The notes under the pieces: generated by a model
What the model was told of the DNA's origin: nothing
The model's input: the letters and a program-made list of their open reading frames with translations, nothing else
The model's database searches: none
Shown here: in pieces, positions 17,921 through 25,535 of the stretch
Numbering within the stretch: position 1 is the stretch's first letter
How the letters are laid out: each line of letters begins with the position of its first letter
NCBI RefSeq assembly: GCF_002855515.1
Contig: NZ_PKRP01000003.1
Location: 496,001-560,000, forward strand
Direction: 5' to 3'
Source of the DNA: Rhizobium sp. TH135
GTDB lineage: Bacteria; Pseudomonadota; Alphaproteobacteria; Rhizobiales; Rhizobiaceae
Length of the DNA stretch: 64,000 nt
Position numbers and translations under genes: made by a program

Positions 17921-19486
17921 TCAGGTGAAGGCGTCGGGCATCGAATTCTTGCGGCTCGCGATATAGGCAAGCAGCGCCTCGTCGATGGCAGGATCGAGCG
18001 CCGGTGCTTCATAACTGTCGAGCCAAGAACGGCAGAGCACGTTGGCCCGGTCCTCGATGCGTTTGCGACCCTCAATCTCCCACTGTTCGAAGGAGTTGTT
18101 GTCGGCAAGCGCCGAACGGTAAAAGGCCGTCTGGAAATTGGCCTGCGTATGGGCGCAGCCGAGATAATGCGCACCCGGCCCCACTTCCCGGATCGCGTCC
18201 ATCGCTTGGCCGTCTTCGGTCAGATCGACGCCCTGCGCCATCTTCTGCATCATGCCGAGCTGGTCCTGGTCGATCATGAACTTCTCGTAGCAGGCGGCAA
18301 GACCACCCTCGAGCCAGCCGGCGGCATGCAGAACGAAGTTCGCACCGGCAAGCAGCGTCATGTTGAGCGTATTGGCGCTCTCGTGTGCTGCCTGTGCATC
18401 CGGAACCTTCGACGCACAGAGCGAACCGCCGGTACGGAAAGGCAGACCCATGCGCCGCGCAAGCTGAGCTGCACCATAGGACACCAGTGCCGGCTCCGGC
18501 GTGCCGAAGGTCGGTGCACCCGACTGCATCGAGATCGAGGCCGCAAAGGTGCCGAACAGAACCGGCGCGCCCGGACGGATAAGCTGCGTGAACGAAGCGC
18601 CTGCCAGAACTTCGGCAAGGATCTGCGTGAGCGTACCGGCGACGGTCACCGGGCTCATGGCGCCCGACAGAATGAACGGCGAAATGACCGAAGCCTGGTT
18701 GTGACGCGCATAGACCTTGGCCGCACCCAGCATGGTCTCGTCGAAGACCATCGGCGAGTTGGCGTTGATCAGGTTCAGCATGACGCAGTTGTTTTCGACA
18801 AAGTCGTCACCGAAGACGAGCTTCGCCATGGCAACCGAATCTTCCGCCCGCTCCGGTGCCGTGACCGAACCCATGAACGGCTTGTCCGAATACTTAATGT
18901 GGCTGTAGACCATGTCGAGGTGACGCTTGTTCACCGGGATATCGACCGGTTCACAGACCGTACCGCCGGACGAATGCATCGACGGCGCCATATAGGCGAG
19001 CTTCACGAAGTTGCGGAAGTCCTCGAGCGTCGCATAACGACGAACGCCTTCCAGATCGCGGACAAACGGCGAGCCATAGACCGGCGCAAACACGGTGGCA
19101 TTGCCGCCGATGCGGACGCTGCGCTCGGGATTGCGGGCATGCCAGGTGAATTCCGACGGGGCAGTCTTCAGCAGTTCGCGGCAGAGACCCTTCGGGAAAT
19201 GCACCCGCTCGCCTTTGACGTCGGCGCCAGCCTGTCTCCAGAGCTCCAGCGCCTCGGCATCCTCACGGAACTCGATGCCGATTTCCTCGAGCACAATGTC
19301 GGCATTGCGTTCGATCAGCTGAAGGCCTTCTTCGTCCAGCACGTTATACGGCTGAATCTTGCGGGTGATGTAAGGCATGGACGGACCGGCACCGCCGCCG
19401 CTGCGCGATGCCCTTCTGGCCGCAGCCCCTCGTCCTTCGCCGCGCTGGCGGCGGCCTGCGCCCGGTTCTGCCGTGATGTCGTCCAT
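17921..19486 (-). CDS. MttB-family (trimethylamine/glycine betaine-type) methyltransferase
   Basis: 521 aa. MttB superfamily TIM-barrel enzymes move a methyl group from a methylamine or quaternary amine to a corrinoid protein. NVLDEEGLQLIERNADIVLE, ALVSYGAAQLARRMGLPFR and AAGWLEGGLAACYEKF are typical. There is no in-frame UAG, so it belongs to the non-pyrrolysine branch, whose characterised members use glycine betaine, proline betaine or carnitine. ATG 19486 follows GAGGAA; ATG 19534 is possible and adds 16 residues. Residues 1-37 are low-complexity. Divergent from the corrinoid protein gene, its likely partner. The same frame stays open for 33 codons after the TGA stop. Confidence 0.9.
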   Translation of the reverse strand: MDDITAEPGAGRRQRGEGRGAAARRASRSGGGAGPSMPYITRKIQPYNVLDEEGLQLIERNADIVLEEIGIEFREDAEALELWRQAGADVKGERVHFPKGLCRELLKTAPSEFTWHARNPERSVRIGGNATVFAPVYGSPFVRDLEGVRRYATLEDFRNFVKLAYMAPSMHSSGGTVCEPVDIPVNKRHLDMVYSHIKYSDKPFMGSVTAPERAEDSVAMAKLVFGDDFVENNCVMLNLINANSPMVFDETMLGAAKVYARHNQASVISPFILSGAMSPVTVAGTLTQILAEVLAGASFTQLIRPGAPVLFGTFAASISMQSGAPTFGTPEPALVSYGAAQLARRMGLPFRTGGSLCASKVPDAQAAHESANTLNMTLLAGANFVLHAAGWLEGGLAACYEKFMIDQDQLGMMQKMAQGVDLTEDGQAMDAIREVGPGAHYLGCAHTQANFQTAFYRSALADNNSFEQWEIEGRKRIEDRANVLCRSWLDSYEAPALDPAIDEALLAYIASRKNSMPDAFT

Positions 19487-19756
19487 GTCTGCTTCCTCGC
19501 TCGAGCGCTCGTCCGCGCTGCTTCTCTCCTCCATTATGCTAATCCAATCCGCTTGTGAAACCATCCTTTATGCGCCAACGACTTGCGTCATGCAGACATC
19601 GGCTTTTCCATCACTTGTCTGCCACCGTCGCTTTTCACTGCCGCCGCGTCGTAATCGAAAAGAGTTTTTCACGAACTTGAGGTTTAACTTTCGATCGGGC
19701 AGTCTCATGCCCGGCGCGACCGGAATCGCGTTGAAAAAGAAGCGGGAAGCACCACC
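19487..19756. other. Divergent spacer of the corrinoid methyltransferase cluster
   Basis: This 270-bp spacer holds the promoters for mttB (minus) and the corrinoid protein (plus). It is AT-richer around 19655-19700. No cobalamin riboswitch core and no strong palindrome was found by eye. If the MttB start is 19534, its 5' codons occupy the first 48 bp. Confidence 0.5.
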
Positions 19757-20458
19757 ATGGCCGAAGACGACATCATTCTTTCCGAACTCTCCGACGAAGA
19801 GCTCGTGCAGCAGATGCATGATGACCTCTATGACGGCCTCAAGGAAGAGATTGAAGAAGCGACGAACATCCTGCTCGAACGCGGCTGGGCGCCCTATGAC
19901 ATCCTCACCCAGGCGCTCGTCGAAGGCATGCGCATCGTCGGCATCGACTTCCGCGACGGCATTCTCTTCGTGCCGGAAGTTTTGCTTTCGGCCAACGCGA
20001 TGAAGGCCGGCATGACCATTCTGCGCCCGCTTCTCGCCGCAACTGGCGCCCCGAAGCAGGGCAAGATGGTCATCGGCACCGTCAAGGGCGACATCCACGA
20101 CATCGGCAAGAACCTGGTCGGCATGATGATGGAAGGCGCTGGCTTCGACGTCATCGACCTCGGCATCAACAATCCGGTCGAAAACTACCTCGAAGCTCTG
20201 GAACGCGAAAAGCCGGATATTCTCGGCATGTCGGCTCTGCTCACCACCACCATGCCCTACATGAAGGTTGTGATCGACACGATGAAGGAAAAGGGCATTC
20301 GCGACGATTACGTCGTGCTGGTTGGCGGCGCGCCGCTCAACGAGGAATTCGGCAAGGCCGTCGGCGCCGATGCCTATTGCCGCGATGCAGCCGTGGCGGT
20401 CGAAACGGCCAAGGAATTCATCAGCCGCAAGCACAACAGCATGGGCGCACGCGCCTGA
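19757..20458 (+). CDS. Corrinoid (B12-binding) protein of a methyltransferase system
   Basis: 233 aa. An N-terminal helical cap (about 12-95) is followed by a Rossmann-type B12 domain with the base-off/His-on motif GDIHDIGKN; His114 is the predicted lower cobalt ligand. GMSALLTTTMPYMK and VLVGGAPLNEEFG complete the signature. It is of MttC/MtgC/MtbC type: it accepts methyl groups from MttB and passes them to the methyltetrahydrofolate methyltransferase. GGGAAGC precedes the ATG. The gene ends at a strong terminator, so it may be made in excess of the downstream genes. Confidence 0.95.
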   Translation: MAEDDIILSELSDEELVQQMHDDLYDGLKEEIEEATNILLERGWAPYDILTQALVEGMRIVGIDFRDGILFVPEVLLSANAMKAGMTILRPLLAATGAPKQGKMVIGTVKGDIHDIGKNLVGMMMEGAGFDVIDLGINNPVENYLEALEREKPDILGMSALLTTTMPYMKVVIDTMKEKGIRDDYVVLVGGAPLNEEFGKAVGADAYCRDAAVAVETAKEFISRKHNSMGARA

Positions 20459-20472
20459 GTCTGAAAACGGCG

Positions 20473-20500
20473 AAGCCGGCCCTTTTAAAGGCCGGCTTTT
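20473..20500. terminator. Bidirectional terminator after the corrinoid protein gene
   Basis: 9-bp stem AAGCCGGCC/GGCCGGCTT with loop CTTTTAAA and flanking A and T tracts on both sides. The stop codon (TAA) of the convergent 44-aa protein lies inside the loop. Confidence 0.85.
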
Positions 20501-20619
20501 GCGTAGTACTCGCCCTGAGGGGACGTTGCCATGGTTTGCCAGGCAACATGCCCGCCGGCATACAGGATGGCCGCCAGCATATAGATGGCACTGGCCTTTG
20601 CGATGGTCGTGAGCGTCAT
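20485..20619 (-). CDS. Small hydrophobic protein, 44 aa
   Basis: A short gene with a strong GGAGAGGGAG ribosome site before ATG 20619. The product has one hydrophobic stretch (SAIYMLAAILYAGGHVAW) and a short polar tail (PQGEYYAKAGL), so it is probably a single-pass membrane or membrane-associated peptide. Its stop codon sits in the loop of the shared terminator. Function and family are unknown. Confidence 0.6.
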   Translation of the reverse strand: MTLTTIAKASAIYMLAAILYAGGHVAWQTMATSPQGEYYAKAGL

Positions 20620-20673
20620 GCTCCCTCTCCTGATATAGCTGCGCTCAAAGCGGTGTCCCCCGCGCGAATGCTC

Positions 20674-20835
20674 TTAGCGGGAGGCGGCGGCGTCGACGTT
20701 GTTCGCAGCGTTCTGCGTCGCGTCAACGGTATTTGCAGCATCCTGGCCAACGCCGCGGATCGTATTGCCGCAGGACGACAGTGCGAAGACGGTGAGAACG
20801 AGGGCTGCGCCGACTGTCAGTTTTTTCGCCATCAT
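20674..20835 (-). CDS. Entericidin-like small lipoprotein
   Basis: 53 aa. A signal peptide with lipobox ALSSC is followed by GNTIRGVGQDAANTVDATQ, matching entericidin A/B small lipoproteins. AGAAGG precedes the first of two ATGs (20835, 20832). It is divergent from the DUF1638 gene. A close paralogue lies at 21528-21695 beyond that gene. Rhizobial entericidins are usually stress-related; the role here is unknown. Confidence 0.8.
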   Translation of the reverse strand: MMAKKLTVGAALVLTVFALSSCGNTIRGVGQDAANTVDATQNAANNVDAAASR

Positions 20836-20872
20836 GTGAATGTACCTTCTGTCTGGTAACGAGTGGATTGCG

Positions 20873-21499
20873 ATGGAACAACGCGCGAAATCGGAAAAGG
20901 TTCACGTGATTGCGTGCGGCGCGATTGCGCGCGAGATCCTGGCCGTAAAAGCCCTCAACGGACTGGACCATCTGACGCTCGAATGCCTGCCCGCCATCTG
21001 GCATGTCTGGCCAGAGCGCATCGCACCAGCGCTTCGCGAAAAGATCGCGGAAGCCCGCGCGGCGGGCCACGAAAATATCTTCATCGGCTATGCGGAATGC
21101 GGCACCCAGGGTGAAGTCGACAAGATCTGTCACGAGGAAGGCATCGAACGGCTCTCAGGCCCGCATTGCTACGCCTTCTTCACCGGCACGGAAAAATTCC
21201 TCGCCGAATGCGAAACGGAATTCACCGCCTTTTATCTGACGGATCTGATCACCCGCCAGTTCGAGGCCTTTGTCATCGAGCCGCTGAAGCTCGATCGCCA
21301 TCCGGAACTGCGTGATATGGTCTTCGGCAATTACACGAAGATCGTCTATCTCGCCCAGACCGAGGACGCCGAACTGCAAGCCAAGGCAAAATGGGCGGCG
21401 GACTATCTGAAGCTGGACTACGAATACCGCTTCACCGGCTACGGCGATCTCCAGCCCGAACTCGTCGCAGCCACCCGCCTTTCGGCGTCTGCCGCCTGA
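20873..21499 (+). CDS. DUF1638 protein associated with corrinoid methyltransferases
   Basis: 208 aa. KVHVIACGAIAREILA, LPAIWHVWPERI, FIGYAECGTQGEVD and RLSGPHCYAFFTG match DUF1638, a family often found beside MttB and corrinoid-protein genes. No reaction is established. Conserved cysteines (ACGA, AECGTQG, GPHCYAF) could bind a metal or corrinoid intermediate; this is inference. ATG 20873 is preceded by GAGTGG. It is separated from the corrinoid gene by a terminator and two small opposing genes, so it has its own promoter. Confidence 0.88.
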   Translation: MEQRAKSEKVHVIACGAIAREILAVKALNGLDHLTLECLPAIWHVWPERIAPALREKIAEARAAGHENIFIGYAECGTQGEVDKICHEEGIERLSGPHCYAFFTGTEKFLAECETEFTAFYLTDLITRQFEAFVIEPLKLDRHPELRDMVFGNYTKIVYLAQTEDAELQAKAKWAADYLKLDYEYRFTGYGDLQPELVAATRLSASAA

Positions 21500-21527
21500 C
21501 GATTATCCGACCAAATAACCTGGCGTT

Positions 21528-21695
21528 TCACCGCACCGAATTGGCGACGCTGCGCCCTGCATCCTGAGTCGCATCCACCGCATTGCCGAGATCATTGCCA
21601 ATCCCGCGGATCGTGTTTCCGCAGGAGGAAAGGCCAAGCGTCACCGCGACCAGCACGGCCACGACAGCTGTGGAGCGTTGAGAAGTTGCAGTCAT
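21528..21695 (-). CDS. Entericidin-like small lipoprotein (second copy)
   Basis: 55 aa from ATG 21695 (ATG 21698 is one codon earlier), after GGGGA. A signal peptide with lipobox LSSC is followed by GNTIRGIGNDLGNAVDATQDAG. It is clearly paralogous to the copy at 20674-20835 but differs in the signal sequence and tail. It is convergent with DUF1638, 28 bp from its stop. Confidence 0.82.
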   Translation of the reverse strand: MTATSQRSTAVVAVLVAVTLGLSSCGNTIRGIGNDLGNAVDATQDAGRSVANSVR

Positions 21696-21916
21696 CATGA
21701 GTCCCCGTCTGATCAAAACACGACGACCTAGGTGACAAGCGCTTGCGGAGAAATCAAGGCAGAGGCTTAGGACGATTCATGCGTTCTTTTTCCATTCTTC
21801 ACCCTCCCTTCACCATTCCCGAAAGCGTGAAATCCGACCCGGCCGGCTTTTAATCCCCCTGTAATATCCCCGTGCAAACGTGAGGCTAGGTCAACAAGAA
21901 ACCCAGAGAATCAGGA

Positions 21917-22564
21917 ATGACCGACAGGGCGGAAACATGGGTGGCGGGTCTCGTCACCGCGCGTGAACACAATCATCCCGAAAACCTTTCGGACCTTCTG
22001 GTCCGTCTGGCTCGCACAACGGACCGCAAGGTGACGATCCGCGACATCGCGATCGCCCTGCAGGACCGCTCCTTCGGCGCCTTCCTCCTGGTCTTTGCGC
22101 TCCCCAATCTCGTGCCCCTGCCGCCCGGCAGCACCTTCATCCTCGGCCTGCCGCTGGTCTTCGTCGCCTGGCAGATGGCCATGTCGCCCGGCGGTCGGGT
22201 CTTCTTTCCCCGCGTCGTCAGCGATTACGGCGTAGAGCCGCAGACCTTCGAGGCGATCGTCAAGCGTCTCGTTCCCTGGATGCGCTGGGCCGAAAAGCTG
22301 GTCATCCCCCGCTTCTGGCTATTCGAAAGCCGCTTCGCCGAACGGGTCATCGGTGTATTGGCCCTGATCCTTGCGATCGTCGTCTTCCTGCCAATCCCGC
22401 TCGGCAACTGGCCGCCGGCCTTTGCGCTTGCCGTCCTCGGCTTTGCGCATTCCCAGCGTGATGGCCTCGGCGTGCTCGCCGGCTGCGTCATCGGGATCCT
22501 GTCGCTGATGATCGCGGGCTTCGTCGTCTACACCGCAGTTGCCGTAGTCTCGCTCGTCGTCTGA
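21917..22564 (+). CDS. exoD: ExoD-family exopolysaccharide protein, membrane
   Basis: 215 aa. ExoD proteins affect exopolysaccharide production and alkali tolerance in rhizobia; the mechanism is unknown. Hydrophobic helices occur in FGAFLLVFALPNLVPLPPGS, LGLPLVFVAWQMA, IGVLALILAIVVFLPIP, PAFALAVLGFA and the C-terminal LSLMIAGFVVYTAVAVVSLV. The motif PNLVPLPPGSTFILGLPL is diagnostic. Its stop codon overlaps the next ATG by one base (TGATG), so it is coupled to the formyltransferase gene. Confidence 0.88.
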   Translation: MTDRAETWVAGLVTAREHNHPENLSDLLVRLARTTDRKVTIRDIAIALQDRSFGAFLLVFALPNLVPLPPGSTFILGLPLVFVAWQMAMSPGGRVFFPRVVSDYGVEPQTFEAIVKRLVPWMRWAEKLVIPRFWLFESRFAERVIGVLALILAIVVFLPIPLGNWPPAFALAVLGFAHSQRDGLGVLAGCVIGILSLMIAGFVVYTAVAVVSLVV

Positions 22565-23352
22565 TGTCTCAGCCCGTTACGGACACCTTGCGCCGCCCGG
22601 TGGTCGTCATGACCGCCGGCGGCCTCAATCCGACCATCGTCGTCCAGCACCTCGTGAAGTCAGGCATGGATGTTCACGTCATCCTGGAAAATGCCGAGGG
22701 CAAGGGCGAGATCACCCGACGCCGCGCCAGAAAGCTGGGCTGGGTCGCCGCATCAGGCCAGCTCGGCACCATGGTCGCCGCCCGTCTTCTGCGCCGCCTC
22801 GCCGACCGCCGCGTCGCTGAACTGCTGAGCCTTCATGGGTTTGACCGCGTCCTTCCGGACACCATCCCGATCCACCCCGTCACCTCGATCAATGCTGCGG
22901 AGACGAAGGACCTGATCGAGCAGATCGGCCCGGGCACCATCCTGCTCGTCTCCACCCGCCTCATGTCGGGAAAGCAACTCGCGGCCATGCCCTGCCCGGT
23001 CATCAATCTGCATGCCGGCATCAATCCCAACTATCGCGGCCAGATGGGCGGCTACTGGTCGCTTCGGGAAAACGACGCTGAGAATTTCGGCGCCACCCTT
23101 CACCTCGTTGATGCCGGCACCGACACCGGCGGTACGCTCTACGAAGTCCGCACCCGGCCTGCATCAGCCGATTTCATCTCCACCTACCCGCTGCTGCTGA
23201 CCATCGCTTCCCTCGACATCACCAGACGATCCCTCGAAGACGCGCTTGCCGGTCGCCTTGCCCCGCTGAAGCCCGACGGCCCCTCGGCGCTCCGCTTCCC
23301 GCCGACACTCTGGTCGTGGATCTGGTGCGGCGTCACGCGGCGAATCTGGTAA
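22564..23352 (+). CDS. Formyltransferase-fold protein
   Basis: 262 aa. INLHAGINPNYRGQMGGYW and LHLVDAGTDTGG correspond to the catalytic Asn-His-Asp region of GART/Fmt-type formyltransferases. It is a short single-domain protein without the Fmt C-terminal tRNA-binding domain, so a small sugar or amine acceptor with 10-formyl-THF is more likely than tRNA. A folate link to the surrounding C1 cluster is possible but unproven. It is translationally coupled to exoD. Confidence 0.83.
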   Translation: MSQPVTDTLRRPVVVMTAGGLNPTIVVQHLVKSGMDVHVILENAEGKGEITRRRARKLGWVAASGQLGTMVAARLLRRLADRRVAELLSLHGFDRVLPDTIPIHPVTSINAAETKDLIEQIGPGTILLVSTRLMSGKQLAAMPCPVINLHAGINPNYRGQMGGYWSLRENDAENFGATLHLVDAGTDTGGTLYEVRTRPASADFISTYPLLLTIASLDITRRSLEDALAGRLAPLKPDGPSALRFPPTLWSWIWCGVTRRIW

Positions 23353-23460
23353 AAACACCGGGACTCGCAGCAGCGTCGTTTTTGGCGACAAGCGACGTCG
23401 TGAAAAGCGCAGTCCGGCGAATGCCCCCCGTGCATTCTGCCGTCAAAGGGAGAGAGTGGC

Positions 23461-23763
23461 ATGGCAGACAAGATCGTCGTTTTCTGGCGGGATATTCCCG
23501 CTCAGGTCATCGTCAAGCAGGGCCGCAAATCGGCAAAGCGTGAGCTCTCGCTGCGCTTCACCGAGGCGATCGACATGGCCGCCATGCGCTCGGGCGCTGC
23601 CGAAACCGACGCCTATCTTGCCGACTGGCGCAAAGCAGATCCCGTGCCCGTCGGTGACGACCTCGAAGCCGAGGCCGAAGCCGCTTCCGCCGAAATCGAA
23701 GCCGCCTACGACAAGGCCCGCCTCGTCGCTCTCGTCCATGCCGGAGGCCGTGACAATGGCTGA
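23461..23763 (+). CDS. 'Virulence factor' family small protein of the corrinoid/C1 cluster
   Basis: 100 aa. IVVFWRDIPAQVIVKQGRKSAKRELS matches the PF13769-type family, named for historical reasons; no virulence role is implied. The protein is small, acidic at its C-terminal half (DDLEAEAEAASAEIEAAYDK) and soluble. It recurs beside MTHFR_C, MTHFR and MtrH-like genes, suggesting a role in that complex. GGGAGAG precedes the ATG. It overlaps the next gene by 8 bp. Confidence 0.8.
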   Translation: MADKIVVFWRDIPAQVIVKQGRKSAKRELSLRFTEAIDMAAMRSGAAETDAYLADWRKADPVPVGDDLEAEAEAASAEIEAAYDKARLVALVHAGGRDNG

Positions 23764-24355
23764 GCCCGTACTCGTCGATCCCGGCCCGCCGAAAAAAGGC
23801 AATGCTGCCCCGGCCGCCAAGGCAAAGACCGGGGCCTTCACACCATCAGGCGTTTCGCCCAACCGCCGCGCCCGGCGCTCCTATACCATCCGCCTCTGGG
23901 CGGTCCGCAATTCACGCTTCCTCGAATGGTTCTACCGCAATTTCGCCAATGCCTTCCTCTTCCTCCATCCCGTCTGGAAGAAGCTTGGCTATAACCGCGT
24001 CGAGACTCCGGTCACATTCGTCGAGCGCAATGTGAAGGGTCTTCTCTTCGACTGTCGCATGTGCGGCCAGTGCGTGCTGTCCTCGACCGGCATGTCCTGC
24101 CCGATGAACTGTCCCAAGCAGCTGCGCAACGGCCCCTGCGGAGGCGTGCGCGCCAATGGCAATTGCGAAGTCGAGCCCGACATGCCCTGCGTCTGGGTCC
24201 AGGCCTGGAACGGCTCGCGCAACATGGTCGCCGGTGACGCGATCCTGAAGGTGCAGAAGCCGGTCAACCAGTCGCTGCGCGAAACATCCTCCTGGCTGCG
24301 CGTAACGGCAGAAGCCGCCGCCGAGCGGGAAAAACAGACGGCAAAGGAAGTCTGA
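23756..24355 (+). CDS. MetV-like cysteine-rich partner of methylenetetrahydrofolate reductase
   Basis: 199 aa. Matches the MTHFR C-terminal (MetV/PF12225) type. Cysteines at 100, 103, 106, 115, 119 and 128 (FDCRMCGQC, MSCPMNC, GPCGG), plus 137 and 145, could bind a Zn or Fe-S cluster. In acetogens MetV binds MetF and tunes electron delivery. An arginine-rich N-terminal tail precedes a hydrophobic LEWFYRNFANAFLFL segment that may attach to a membrane. ATG 23756 lies within the previous gene, and the MetF-like gene follows after 4 bp: a tightly coupled pair. Confidence 0.85.
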   Translation: MAEPVLVDPGPPKKGNAAPAAKAKTGAFTPSGVSPNRRARRSYTIRLWAVRNSRFLEWFYRNFANAFLFLHPVWKKLGYNRVETPVTFVERNVKGLLFDCRMCGQCVLSSTGMSCPMNCPKQLRNGPCGGVRANGNCEVEPDMPCVWVQAWNGSRNMVAGDAILKVQKPVNQSLRETSSWLRVTAEAAAEREKQTAKEV

Positions 24356-24359
24356 GAGC

Positions 24360-25457
24360 ATGGCCCAGATCGACGAAAATCCGCTTGGCGTCCACCTGCC
24401 GCTCGATCCCCTGCCCGGCCACTCCTCCCTCGGCCGCCTGGAGCGCGTTCTGCGCCGCGGCGAATTCGCGGTCACCGCTGAACTCAACCCGCCCGACAGC
24501 GCCGATCCGGAAGACGTGTATGAGCGCGCCAAGGTCTTCGATGGCTGGGTCGACGGCATCAATGCGGTCGACGCCTCCGGCGCCAACTGCCACATGTCCT
24601 CCGTCGGAATCTGCGCCCTACTGACCCGCATGGGCTATGCCCCGATCATGCAGATCGCCTGCCGCGACAAGAACCGCATCGCGATCCAGGGCGACGTGCT
24701 GGGGGCGGCCGCCATGGGCGTCGCCAACATCATGTGCCTGACCGGCGACGGCGTACAGGCCGGCGACCAACCGGGCGCCAAGCCCGTCTTCGACCTCGAC
24801 TGCATGTCGCTGCTCGAAACCGTCCGCACCATGCGCGACGAATCGAAATTCCTCTCCGGCCGCAAGCTGACGACCCCGCCAAAGGTCTTCCTGGGCGCGG
24901 CAATCAACCCCTTCGCGCCCCCATACGACTTCCGCCCCTATCGTCTGGGCAAGAAGATCGAGGCCGGCGCCCAGTTCGTCCAGAGCCAGTACTGCTTCGA
25001 CGTGCCGATGTTCCGCGACTACATGGCGAAGGTCCGCGACCTCGGTTTCCACGAAAAATGCTACATCCTGGTCGGTGTTGGCCCGCTCGCCTCGGCCAAG
25101 ACCGCCAAGTGGATCCGCTCAAACGTGCCCGGCATCCACATTCCGGACCATGTGATAGCTCGCCTCGAAGGCGCGCAGGACCAGAAGAAGGAAGGCAAGC
25201 AGCTCTGCATCGACATCATCAACGAGGTGAAGGAGATCGAGGGCGTCTCCGGCGTGCATGTCATGGCCTATCGCCAGGAAGAATATGTCGCCGAGATCGT
25301 CCATGAGTCGGGCATCCTCAAGGGCCGCCAGCCCTGGAAGCGCGAACATGCCCGCGCCGATGACATCGCCGCCCAGCGCATGCGCGAAATCGGTGCCGAT
25401 CCCGTCCAGGACCAGCAGGAAATGGCCGGGCGCGCGGCCCACTCGCAGACCCACTGA
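24360..25457 (+). CDS. Methylenetetrahydrofolate reductase, MetF-like
   Basis: 365 aa. FAD-dependent TIM barrel interconverting 5,10-methylene-THF and 5-methyl-THF. VTAELNPPDSADPEDV contains the catalytic Glu near the barrel start; NIMCLTGDG, GAAINPFAPP and GAQFVQSQYCFD are family motifs. Its N-terminal extension and C-terminal tail resemble acetogen-type MetF more than the short E. coli enzyme. In this cluster the enzyme could run in the oxidative direction, feeding methyl groups from 5-methyl-THF into C1 oxidation; direction is inference. Confidence 0.92.
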   Translation: MAQIDENPLGVHLPLDPLPGHSSLGRLERVLRRGEFAVTAELNPPDSADPEDVYERAKVFDGWVDGINAVDASGANCHMSSVGICALLTRMGYAPIMQIACRDKNRIAIQGDVLGAAAMGVANIMCLTGDGVQAGDQPGAKPVFDLDCMSLLETVRTMRDESKFLSGRKLTTPPKVFLGAAINPFAPPYDFRPYRLGKKIEAGAQFVQSQYCFDVPMFRDYMAKVRDLGFHEKCYILVGVGPLASAKTAKWIRSNVPGIHIPDHVIARLEGAQDQKKEGKQLCIDIINEVKEIEGVSGVHVMAYRQEEYVAEIVHESGILKGRQPWKREHARADDIAAQRMREIGADPVQDQQEMAGRAAHSQTH

Positions 25458-25535
25458 CCGCATTGCTTTTTCCCGGCAATTGCCGGCACATCCCATTCCC
25501 GCCGTGCGAGAGCCGGCATCGACCGGAGGACTGAA

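Noticed and set aside
17921..19486. Pyrrolysine-containing MttB
   Set aside because: There is no in-frame UAG within the gene, and the protein is full length without one.
17771..19558. Long plus-strand open frame opposite mttB
   Set aside because: MttB is clearly the coding frame; the opposite product is Arg/His-rich with no motif.
19487..19756. Cobalamin riboswitch expected before B12-dependent genes
   Set aside because: No B12-box-like core or matching set of stems was found by eye. A covariance-model search would be decisive.
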